NCBI RefSeq assembly: GCF_019977295.1
Contig: NZ_AP024651.1
Coordinates: forward strand, 4,030,001-4,094,000
From: Arthrobacter sp. StoSoilB20
Lineage (GTDB): Bacteria; Actinomycetota; Actinomycetes; Actinomycetales; Micrococcaceae
Direction: 5' to 3'
Length of the DNA stretch: 64,000 nucleotides
The position numbers and the translations under genes were made by a program. The notes beneath the pieces were generated by a model. That model was not told the DNA's origin and ran no database searches. It was given only the letters and a program-made list of their open reading frames with translations. Below, in pieces: positions 1-7,487 of the stretch (position 1 is its first letter; every line of letters begins with the position of its first letter).

Positions 1-30
1 CTAGAGCGGCGCTCCTGACCACTCATTTTG

Positions 31-91
31 CCGATAATCGCCACCCAGAGGGCGCAAATCACCACCTAGTTTCCATGGATTCGACACCTAG
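31..91. mobile_element. Terminal repeats of an IS21-like element (remnant)
   Basis: Three copies of a 13-bp motif recur with about 21-bp spacing: AATCGCCACCCAG (36-48), AATCACCACCTAG (57-69) and ATTCGACACCTAG (79-91). Read on the minus strand they form the CTAGGTGGYGATT-type multiple terminal repeats that I associate with ends of IS21-family elements. No istA or istB reading frame is visible inside the window, so the element would lie to the left or be lost. The family assignment is from memory of such termini. Confidence 0.35.
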
Positions 92-158
92 TCACAAAAT
101 CCGGGGTTACGCTCCAAACGTCACTAACCCGAAGATGTGTGGAGCATGGAATGAAATC

Positions 159-578
159 ATGAAGCGTCTATACAGCGCTGTTTTACGGATAACCATTGCT
201 GGCATGCTTTGTCTGGCTGTAGCCAGTTGTGACAACATCGCCGACCCTGACATGGCGCAGCGAGACTCCGTGGCACATGCCGTGGTTGACGCAGCCAGGG
301 AAGGCGACATCCAGGAGCTTATTGGCCTCTCAGCGAATGACATGGAGGCCAGAGAGAATGCAGCGGAGATATTGGCTTCCCAGGCAGAATCGCTCCAAGG
401 GGACGTCACCGTAACTTGGTCGGTAAGGCAGTCGCCCGATCATCAAGAAGCTGCAGTTACCGACGATGACGGTGACACGATCTCCTTCAGGCTCTCTTGG
501 CTTCAGGCGAAGTGGTACCTGATCTTGGGAGAGGCGGGTCCACCAAAGTCTCCTGCTGCCAGCAAAGATCCGTCATAG
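159..578 (+). CDS. Small secreted lipoprotein of unknown function
   Basis: A 139-residue protein with a lipoprotein signal peptide: basic start MKRLYS, a hydrophobic stretch and the lipobox LAVASC, so the mature protein should be anchored to the outer face of the membrane at that Cys. The ATG at 159 follows GGAG at 141-144; in-frame ATGs at 75 and 135 would put extra residues before the signal peptide and are less likely. The remainder is acidic with no domain I recognise. It stands alone beside the IS-like terminus and converges on the MFS gene. Function unknown. Confidence 0.65.
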   Translation: MKRLYSAVLRITIAGMLCLAVASCDNIADPDMAQRDSVAHAVVDAAREGDIQELIGLSANDMEARENAAEILASQAESLQGDVTVTWSVRQSPDHQEAAVTDDDGDTISFRLSWLQAKWYLILGEAGPPKSPAASKDPS

Positions 579-641
579 CGATTGATGCCCTGGCGACCAG
601 AATCTTTGAGTTTGGGCGCCAGGGCATCAAGCCAAACGAAC

Positions 642-1964
642 TTACAGAACCGTGGTCCGCGACAGTGACAGGTCCTTGGTTTCCCGGAAGAACAGGACCA
701 CCACCACCGCCGAGACCAATGCCATTCCCATCAGGTAGAAGGCCGGAGCCAGCGGTGAGCCAAAGCCCGCAACCAAACCGGTGGCTACAAAGGGAGCCGT
801 TCCACCGAACAGCACGTAGGCCAGGGTGTAACCAATCGCTGAACCGGATGCCCGGACCGACGACGGGAACATCTCCACCAGCGCCGGCACGTTGGACGTT
901 CCGATCACGGCTACCAACGCGCCCAGGACGCTCGTTCCCAGGATCGCGAAACCGAGACCCAGCGGCATGATGGAGAACGCGGGAATGGTCATCACCACGA
1001 AGCCCACGCAGGCCACCAGCAGCATCCGTTTCCGGCCGTAGCGGTCACTGGCACGCGCAGCCAGAGGACAAACCGCCGTGTACACCAGCATGGTGATCAC
1101 ACTGGTGATCATGGATTCGGCCGAGGAGTAGCCAAGGCTCGAGGTCATGTACGCAATCATGTAGCTGCTCATGAGGTAGTACGCGATTGCGTTGGTGATG
1201 CTGTAACCGAAGAGAGTGAAGATTTGGCGCGAACACATCCGGATGGCTTCGCCCAAAGGCCTCTTTGCCACTTCACCCGTCTTCTCAAGACCACGGAACA
1301 CGGGGGTGTCGTCCACCTTTGACCGGATGTAGAGGCCAATGAGCCCAAGCGGCGCGGCCAACAGGAAAGGAATCCGCCAACCCCAAGCCTGCAGATCAGC
1401 AGTGCTCAACGTGGAAGTAATCGCCACACCCAGCAGCGCACCGGCAACCGAAGCCAGTCCGACAGTGGCGGGGATGATGCTTGCGTACGTTGCCCGCTTG
1501 CCTTCCGGAGCGTATTCGACGATGAAGGCCGATGACCCCGTGTACTCGCCACCGGTTGTGAAGCCCTGAACCGCGCGGAACAGGAAGAGGAGGATCGGAG
1601 CCCACACGCCAATCACCGCGAATGTCGGCAAGATCCCGATGCAGAACGTCGCCGCGCTCATGATCACCACGCAGAGGCCGAGCATCTTGTTCCGGCCAAT
1701 CCTGTCACCGTAGCGTCCAAAGAATGCAGCCCCGAGCGGCCTGGCGATGAAGCCGCCGGCGAAGATCGCCCACACGGCCAGAAGTGACGCCGTCGTGGAG
1801 TAGTCCGGGAAGAAGAGTTTCGCAATGGTGACGGACATGACCGCATAAGCCGCGGAGTCGAACCATTCGACGAAATTTCCGACGGCGGCTGCCGCGGCTA
1901 CGCGCTTGAGGCTGCGCCGCGGGGAAGACTCGGTGTCAGCTACTTTCTGGGTCATCGTATTCAT
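642..1964 (-). CDS. MFS transporter of the metabolite:H+ symporter type
   Basis: A 440-residue polytopic protein of 12 predicted segments, matching the MHS branch of the major facilitator superfamily (proline/betaine, shikimate and dicarboxylate symporters). Family features are the start AAAAAVGNFVEWFDS, the loop FFGRYGDRIGRNK after helix 2, and GGEYTGSSAFIVEY in helix 4. It probably imports an organic acid across the cytoplasmic membrane. Its start overlaps the stop of the CoA ligase by 4 bp (ATGA), so it is the last gene of the three-gene operon. The substrate is presumably the acid activated by that ligase; it cannot be named from sequence. Confidence 0.88.
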   Translation of the reverse strand: MNTMTQKVADTESSPRRSLKRVAAAAAVGNFVEWFDSAAYAVMSVTIAKLFFPDYSTTASLLAVWAIFAGGFIARPLGAAFFGRYGDRIGRNKMLGLCVVIMSAATFCIGILPTFAVIGVWAPILLFLFRAVQGFTTGGEYTGSSAFIVEYAPEGKRATYASIIPATVGLASVAGALLGVAITSTLSTADLQAWGWRIPFLLAAPLGLIGLYIRSKVDDTPVFRGLEKTGEVAKRPLGEAIRMCSRQIFTLFGYSITNAIAYYLMSSYMIAYMTSSLGYSSAESMITSVITMLVYTAVCPLAARASDRYGRKRMLLVACVGFVVMTIPAFSIMPLGLGFAILGTSVLGALVAVIGTSNVPALVEMFPSSVRASGSAIGYTLAYVLFGGTAPFVATGLVAGFGSPLAPAFYLMGMALVSAVVVVLFFRETKDLSLSRTTVL

Positions 1965-3553
1965 GATTGTTGTCCTTCGAGGCGGGGAGAGGCTACAACG
2001 TGTGGGAGTTCGCGGAGCTGGGCCCGCTGGACTTTTCCGGTGGCTGACTTCGGCAGCGCGGAGACGTATTCAATGAATCGCGGGTACGCGAAGCGGGAGA
2101 AGTTCTCCTTCACGTGCGCCACGATGGTTTCACTCAGTTCCGCTCCCCCAGCGTGGCCGGGCATCAGTTCGATCCAGGCCTTGATGGACTGGCCGCGGAG
2201 CTCGTCGGGCACACCAGTGACGGACACGTCCCGCACGGGATCGAGCTCACGAATGACTGCCTCCAGCTCATAGGGTCCAACGCGGTAGCCGGACGTTTTG
2301 ATGACGTCGTCGGTCCTCCCCAGGAACCAGAAGTAGCCGTCGTCGTCCGCGTAGGCCTGGTCTTTGGTGTGGTACCAGCCGCCACCGAATGCGGCGGCGG
2401 ACGCCTCCGGCATGTTCCAGTATCCCAAGGGAAATTGCGGGTTGGAGCGCGCCCGGAGGCAGACCTCACCGGTCTCGCCTGCGGGGACTTCCTGTTCGTT
2501 TTCGTCCAGTAGGCGGACCTCCCATCCAGGGAGTGGACGGCCCATGGAACCGGGCTTGACCGGCACGTCCGGATAGTTGCCCAGCAGCGGGTACGACTCC
2601 GTAGAACCGTAGTAATCCAGCAACGTCACTCCGTACTGCGACTCGAACCACGTGATCAGGTCCGGCGTCAGCGGCTCATTGGACGAGCAAACCGTCCGCA
2701 GGGACAGCGGGAAGCGAGTGCCGGCGTCGGGCACGTCTTCGCGCGTCTTGCGCAGGAACGTGGGGTTGACCAGCGCGCTGGTGACGCGGTGGCGGCTCAT
2801 GCTCTCCAGCAGGGCCGCGGGATCGAAACCGCCGTGGGGCCGGAAAACCAGGTGCGTGGCGCCAAGCCGGAGCGGCCCCATGAGCTTGGCGAGCGACCAT
2901 GCCCAGTCCCCCGCGCCATAGAAGACGTCGCCGTCGCCGATCTGGTGGCAGTACTCGAACTCGTTGTGGCCCAAGAGGGTCCGGTGCGCGTGGACGATTC
3001 CCTTGGCCCGGCCGGTGGTGCCCGAGGTGTAGAAGATGAGGGCGGGATCGTCGGCTTTGGTTTCGACATCCTGGAATTCGGTGGTTGCCTCTTTGATTTC
3101 CGGGCTTTCAATGTCGATGAACGTGCCCTCATAGTCCTCAAAGAGGTGCTTCGCTGACTCTTCGGCGATGATCACCGACGCGCCGCTGTCCTCCAGCCGG
3201 AAGCGGATCGGCTCTGCGGCCCAGAGCAGGGACATCGTGACCAGGATGGCGCCGGTCCGGAGCACACCGAGGTATGCGGCCGGGGTGTCGGAGCGCTGGG
3301 GCAGCAAAACGGCGACCCGGTCACCTTTCTTGATGCCGGCGTTTTGCAGGGTGGCAGCGATCTGACGGGAACGGTCCTGGATTTCGCCCCAGCTCACCTC
3401 TCGTTGACCTTCGACGGCGGACTCCAGGATGAGCGCGCGCTTGTCCCTTGGGTGCCGGTCGGCGACGTCGACGGCCATGTTGTAGAACTCAGGCACCTCC
3501 CAGCGGTGGCTGTTCCGCAGTTCGGCGTAACGGTCTTGGGTTGCGGTTTTCAC
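1961..3553 (-). CDS. AMP-forming acyl-CoA synthetase / carboxylate-CoA ligase
   Basis: A 530-residue member of the ANL adenylating family that activates a carboxylic acid with ATP and CoA. The P-loop-like A3 motif YTSGTTGRAKGIVH sits near residue 175, the A5-type motif YGSTESY near 315 and the hinge motif FLGRTDDVIKTSGYRVGP near 410. The C-terminal catalytic lysine lies in PKSATGKVQR. Length is normal and the start codon is GTG. It lies 17 bp after the enoyl-CoA hydratase gene and overlaps the MFS gene, so uptake, activation and hydration are co-expressed. The pattern suits acetate/benzoate-type or medium-chain ligases; the acid is unknown. Confidence 0.88.
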   Translation of the reverse strand: MKTATQDRYAELRNSHRWEVPEFYNMAVDVADRHPRDKRALILESAVEGQREVSWGEIQDRSRQIAATLQNAGIKKGDRVAVLLPQRSDTPAAYLGVLRTGAILVTMSLLWAAEPIRFRLEDSGASVIIAEESAKHLFEDYEGTFIDIESPEIKEATTEFQDVETKADDPALIFYTSGTTGRAKGIVHAHRTLLGHNEFEYCHQIGDGDVFYGAGDWAWSLAKLMGPLRLGATHLVFRPHGGFDPAALLESMSRHRVTSALVNPTFLRKTREDVPDAGTRFPLSLRTVCSSNEPLTPDLITWFESQYGVTLLDYYGSTESYPLLGNYPDVPVKPGSMGRPLPGWEVRLLDENEQEVPAGETGEVCLRARSNPQFPLGYWNMPEASAAAFGGGWYHTKDQAYADDDGYFWFLGRTDDVIKTSGYRVGPYELEAVIRELDPVRDVSVTGVPDELRGQSIKAWIELMPGHAGGAELSETIVAHVKENFSRFAYPRFIEYVSALPKSATGKVQRAQLRELPHVVASPRLEGQQS

Positions 3554-3570
3554 GTTGGTATCCCGTCCCT

Positions 3571-4335
3571 TCAGCGACGGCCGGCGAGGAAGCGTGCCAT
3601 CTCGCGCTGCGGTTCGCCGGTGCCGTAGGCCTCCCGGTGCACGCGCTTGGCTTCGGCCATCGCATCGCTGAGGTCGTCGTCTTCCAGGCTGCGCAGCCGG
3701 TTCTTGGTCAGGCGGACTGCGCCCGGGGGAAGGAGGCTCAAGCGGGCGGCGAGGTCTTTGGCGTAAGCCAGCACGCCGCCGTCGTCCGCCAAGTAGTTAA
3801 GGAGGCCGAGACGCTGAGCCTCCGCAGCGTCCACCAGCTCGCCGGTGAGGACGAACTGGGAGGTCTTGGACTTGCCCAGGATGCTCCACATGGCCCAAAT
3901 GCCGGTGATGCTGGGGATGCCTGAGAGGACTTCGGGTTGGCCCATGCGGACTTTGGAGTCGCCGACGCGCAGGTCTGCGAGGAGTGAGTACTGGAAGCCG
4001 GAGCCGGCGGCGACGCCGTTTACCGCGGCGATGGTGATCTGGTCGAGGTTTCGGACGGCCCGGTAGAGGCGGTCAAAACCGTCGATCCATGCTTCCGCGG
4101 ACTTGTGATCCTCGGGGTTCATGGACGCGGTCTCGGCCAGGTCCTGGCCTGCACAGAACGCGCGTCCGCTGCCGGTGAGGATGACCGTGCGGATCTCGTC
4201 GTTGCCTTTGAGGCCTTCGAGGTAGTCGATGAGTTGGCTGCGCATGGCTTCGGTCCAGGCGTTGAGTTTGTCAGGGCGGTTGAGCGTGATGATGGCGGTG
4301 GGGCCGGTCTGTTCGAAGAGGACGTCCTGGGACAT
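3571..4335 (-). CDS. Enoyl-CoA hydratase/isomerase family protein
   Basis: A 254-residue crotonase-fold enzyme acting on an acyl-CoA thioester. Oxyanion-hole segments are GSGRAFCAGQDL (near residue 60) and AVNGVAAGSGF (near 105). A glutamate at the usual catalytic position occurs in MGQPEVLSG. Crotonase members range from hydratases to isomerases and lyases, so the exact reaction is open. It is the first gene of the operon read towards the CoA ligase and transporter, divergent from the LysR gene. The ATG at 4335 is preceded by an AAAGGA ribosome site. Confidence 0.87.
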   Translation of the reverse strand: MSQDVLFEQTGPTAIITLNRPDKLNAWTEAMRSQLIDYLEGLKGNDEIRTVILTGSGRAFCAGQDLAETASMNPEDHKSAEAWIDGFDRLYRAVRNLDQITIAAVNGVAAGSGFQYSLLADLRVGDSKVRMGQPEVLSGIPSITGIWAMWSILGKSKTSQFVLTGELVDAAEAQRLGLLNYLADDGGVLAYAKDLAARLSLLPPGAVRLTKNRLRSLEDDDLSDAMAEAKRVHREAYGTGEPQREMARFLAGRR

Positions 4336-4426
4336 TGGGAGATTCCTTTGGTTCGGTGGGGCTTCTTGAGTCCCATCTGACCATCGGGGATTGTGACCCG
4401 TCTAACATCAATATCTACTCGGCTTG

Positions 4427-4441
4427 ATACCAAACTGGTAT
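4427..4441. promoter_or_regulatory. LysR-type operator (perfect palindrome)
   Basis: ATACCA-AAC-TGGTAT is a perfect 6-bp inverted repeat with a 3-bp centre and fits the T-N11-A form expected for LysR regulators. It lies 10 bp before the LysR start and 92 bp before the enoyl-CoA hydratase gene, within the divergent promoter region, so it is the likely autoregulatory and activation site. Confidence 0.6.
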
Positions 4442-4450
4442 GGTGCGGCG

Positions 4451-5344
4451 ATGGACCTTCACCATCTCAAGTACTTCGTGGTGCTCTCCGAGGAGTTGCA
4501 TTTCGGACGCGCCGCCCAGCGCTTGCACATGGCCCAGCCGCCGCTTTCGCAGCGCATCAAGGACCTGGAGAAAGAGCTCGGGGTGCAGTTGTTTCATCGG
4601 CGGCGTACCGGTGTGGAGCTGTCCGAGGCCGGCGCTTTGCTGCTGGAACACGCACGTGGGGTGCTGGATCATGTGGCCATGGCGCAGGAGTCGATGCGGC
4701 GGATCCGTCCCGGCGCTTCGGGCATCCTGCAGGTGGCCGTGCCGCCGGACACGAACCCTGTTGCGCTGTCCACCATGGTCTCTTCGTTTGCTGCGTCTGC
4801 GCCTGACGTTCTGCTGAATTTGCACGAACTCACCACCGTTGAGCAGGTTGAGCGACTGCGCGACGGCGAACTGGACGTTGCGGTGGTCCGTCACCCTTTG
4901 AGCAGCGTGGGTTTTGAGTCGGGGCCGCTGTATTCGCGGGCTCTTGGTGTGGTGCTCAATGCTTCGCACCCGCTGGCTTCATTGGATGCTGTGCCGCTGG
5001 GTGACCTGGCCGGGAATCCGTTGATCATCTTCCCGCGGCATATGGCCCCGACGTTGTACGACTCATTCCTGCACACGTGCCGGGATTTTGGCTATCTACC
5101 TGCGGCTATTGTTCATGCGCGGAATCAGCACTTCACGCACGGACTGATCATGGCCGGCCGCGGGGTCCACTTCAACGAGGAGCCGTGGACGCCACTGCCT
5201 CCGGGGATGGTGTGGCGTCCGTTGGTTGGTGATCCGCTGGCGTGGCGGACGTCGGCGCTGTGGCTGAAGAGCAGGCGGTCAGCGGAGACGGACGCTTTTG
5301 TTGAGGCCGTTGGGGCGGGGCTGGAGGCGGGTGGGCATGGGTAA
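4451..5344 (+). CDS. LysR-family transcriptional regulator
   Basis: A 297-residue LysR regulator. The N-terminal winged helix spans about residues 1-60 and starts MDLHHLKYFVVLSEEL, with the recognition segment AAQRLHMAQPPLSQ. The C-terminal part is a periplasmic-binding-like ligand domain. An upstream TTG at 4424 would add nine residues and overlap the palindrome, so the ATG at 4451 is preferred. It is divergent from the CoA-ligase operon and probably controls it in response to the substrate or its CoA ester. A decayed partial copy lies at 9513-9655. Confidence 0.88.
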   Translation: MDLHHLKYFVVLSEELHFGRAAQRLHMAQPPLSQRIKDLEKELGVQLFHRRRTGVELSEAGALLLEHARGVLDHVAMAQESMRRIRPGASGILQVAVPPDTNPVALSTMVSSFAASAPDVLLNLHELTTVEQVERLRDGELDVAVVRHPLSSVGFESGPLYSRALGVVLNASHPLASLDAVPLGDLAGNPLIIFPRHMAPTLYDSFLHTCRDFGYLPAAIVHARNQHFTHGLIMAGRGVHFNEEPWTPLPPGMVWRPLVGDPLAWRTSALWLKSRRSAETDAFVEAVGAGLEAGGHG

Positions 5345-5377
5345 GGGACATAATAACGGCGTGAGCGTGACAAGATT

Positions 5378-5397
5378 CCCGCGTATTTAGACGCGGG
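5378..5397 (+). terminator. Terminator-like hairpin after the LysR gene
   Basis: CCCGCGT-ATTTAG-ACGCGGG is a 7-bp perfect stem with a 6-nt loop, 33 bp after the LysR stop. No long T-run follows, so intrinsic termination is only likely. Confidence 0.4.
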
Positions 5398-5441
5398 CAG
5401 AATGACAGGACTGAGAGTCAGTTCACTGTAGGGTTCGGCTT

Positions 5442-7424
5442 ATGACTGTCATCTCCGCGCGCCGCGTCATTGCCGGCGCGTCGCTCGCACTTGCCTTTGT
5501 AGCCACCGCAGTATCGCTGCCCCCGGCATCAGCCCTTCCGTCAGTGCCGAATGCCATTGCCGTAGGGTCTTATCCGTCCGGCCTGGCAGTAGATCCCATA
5601 ACCAGGAACGTTTACGTTGCTAATTATTACGACAACACTGTTTCTGTAATAAATGGCGGGAAAGTGACGAATACAATCACCGTCGGTGACAGGCCGTGGG
5701 CAGTGGCAGTCGACCCCGGAACACAAACTGTGTATGTCACAAATTCCTATAATGACAACGTTTCCATAATCTCCGGAAACAAAGTGGTGAACACTGTAGC
5801 GGTTGGCGACGCACCTTTGGGAATTGCGGTCGATCCAAAAACCCATTCGGTCTACGTCAGCAACTCCGAGGGGAGTTCGGTATCGGTCATTTCCGGAACT
5901 TCCGTGACGAGCACAATCAAAGTCGGCCGGAGACCATACGGCGTAGCGGTGGACGCTGGAAATGACACGGTAGTCGTCGCCAATAGTGTCAGCGAAACGC
6001 TGTCAATCATCAGCTCTGACAGAGTCGTGAAGACCCTTCCATCCGGACCAAACCCGCATTCCGTTGCAGTCGACCCCGGGACGCACCAGATCTACGTAAC
6101 GAACAACACGGGCAGCATCGATGCGAGCCTTACAGTCATCAACAGCGATGGCACTTCCGCGAAGGTGCCTTTCCCAGGGCGCCCTAACGGAGTAGCTGTC
6201 GACCCAGCCACCCACTCCGTTTTCGTCGCCGACAATCTGAGCAGGCAGGTCTTGGCGCTCAACGAAGGAAAGTTCACCGCCACCTTCGGCGTGGACTGGT
6301 ATCCGTCCAGTGTGGCGGTTGATCCAACATCACACACCGTATACACGACGAACCCCAACGCAGGAGCTGTGTCAGTCATTGATGGCCGGTTGACTGCCGC
6401 TGGACCGGTCTTCACCGCCAGTACACCGGTGAGTACTGGGTCGGTGGGGACCTCTTACACATACACGTTTTCCACCACCGCTCAGCCTCCGGCCACGTTC
6501 AGAATTGCTGGCGGTTCCCTGCCCCCTGGGCTGACTTTGGACGGTTCAACGGGAACGCTCTCCGGCACGCCGACCTTGGAAGGGCAGTTTGTTTTCAAGG
6601 TCGGGGCCAGCAACATCATCGGGCCCGACGCCGTTACCGCCAATCTCACGATCAATGTGCTTCCAAGAATGCTCCCGAAGGACTTCAACGGTGACAGCCA
6701 TTCCGATGTCATGGCGCGAAGTGCGTCTGGCGGGCTCTGGCTCTACCCCGGCGACGGCAAGGGCGGCTGGCTGACAGCCGTTCAGATCGGTACTGGCTGG
6801 AACGCAATGACATCAATTACTGCTGTGGTCGATTTCAACGGTGATCGAAAGTTGGACGTCTTGGCCCGGGACACTGCAGGCAACCTCTGGCTCTACCCCG
6901 GCAACGGCAAAGGCGGCTGGCTCACAGCCACCAAAATTGGCACCGGCTGGAACTCCATGAGCGAACTCACCAGCCCCGGAGATTTCAACGGCGACAGCTT
7001 CACAGACCTCCTCGCACGCGACACCGCCGGCTACCTCTGGCTCTACCCCGGCAACGGCAAAGGCGGCTGGCTCACAGCCACCAAAATTGGCACCGGCTGG
7101 AACTCCATGAGCGAACTCACCAGCCCCGGAGACTTCAACGGCGACAGCTTCACAGACCTCCTCGCACGCGACACCGCCGGCTACCTCTGGCTCTACCCCG
7201 GCAACGGCAAAGGCGGCTGGCTCACAGCCACCAAAATTGGCACCGGCTGGAACTCCATGAGCGAACTCACCAGCCCCGGAGACTTCAACGGCGACAGCTT
7301 CACAGACCTCCTCGCACGCGACACCGCCGGCTACCTCTGGCTCTACCCCGGCAACGGCAAAGGCGACTGGCTCACAGCCAGCAGAATCGGCATTGGCTGG
7401 AATGGTATGTCGCAGCTCAACTGA
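5442..7424 (+). CDS. Secreted beta-propeller / Ig-like / FG-GAP repeat protein (copy 1)
   Basis: A 660-residue exported protein. The signal peptide ends near PPASALPS. Residues about 35-330 are YVTN/NHL-type propeller blades of about 42 residues (pattern AVDPxTxxVYVxN, VSVIxG, TIxVGxxPxGVAV). An Ig-like He_PIG module follows (GSLPPGLTLDGSTGTLSGTP), then five C-terminal FG-GAP/VCBS repeats with the calcium-type motif DFNGDxxxD and LWLYPGNGKGGW. The last three are nearly identical in DNA. Such proteins usually act at or outside the cell surface in binding; no catalytic domain is visible. A paralogue follows 63 bp downstream. Confidence 0.82.
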   Translation: MTVISARRVIAGASLALAFVATAVSLPPASALPSVPNAIAVGSYPSGLAVDPITRNVYVANYYDNTVSVINGGKVTNTITVGDRPWAVAVDPGTQTVYVTNSYNDNVSIISGNKVVNTVAVGDAPLGIAVDPKTHSVYVSNSEGSSVSVISGTSVTSTIKVGRRPYGVAVDAGNDTVVVANSVSETLSIISSDRVVKTLPSGPNPHSVAVDPGTHQIYVTNNTGSIDASLTVINSDGTSAKVPFPGRPNGVAVDPATHSVFVADNLSRQVLALNEGKFTATFGVDWYPSSVAVDPTSHTVYTTNPNAGAVSVIDGRLTAAGPVFTASTPVSTGSVGTSYTYTFSTTAQPPATFRIAGGSLPPGLTLDGSTGTLSGTPTLEGQFVFKVGASNIIGPDAVTANLTINVLPRMLPKDFNGDSHSDVMARSASGGLWLYPGDGKGGWLTAVQIGTGWNAMTSITAVVDFNGDRKLDVLARDTAGNLWLYPGNGKGGWLTATKIGTGWNSMSELTSPGDFNGDSFTDLLARDTAGYLWLYPGNGKGGWLTATKIGTGWNSMSELTSPGDFNGDSFTDLLARDTAGYLWLYPGNGKGGWLTATKIGTGWNSMSELTSPGDFNGDSFTDLLARDTAGYLWLYPGNGKGDWLTASRIGIGWNGMSQLN

Positions 7425-7430
7425 TTCAAC
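6981..7430 (+). repeat. Three tandem 150-bp coding repeats, near-identical
   Basis: Units start at 6981, 7131 and 7281, each encoding one 50-residue FG-GAP repeat. The first two differ at the start by a single silent change (GAT/GAC); the third diverges only after about 7370. The preceding unit (from about 6830) is clearly more divergent. Identity at third codon positions points to recent duplication or gene conversion. Confidence 0.9.
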
Positions 7431-7487
7431 CTCCTTGAGGAAAGAACACTTACCAGCAGAATTCGAACCAATGTAAGGGCTGCCCCC

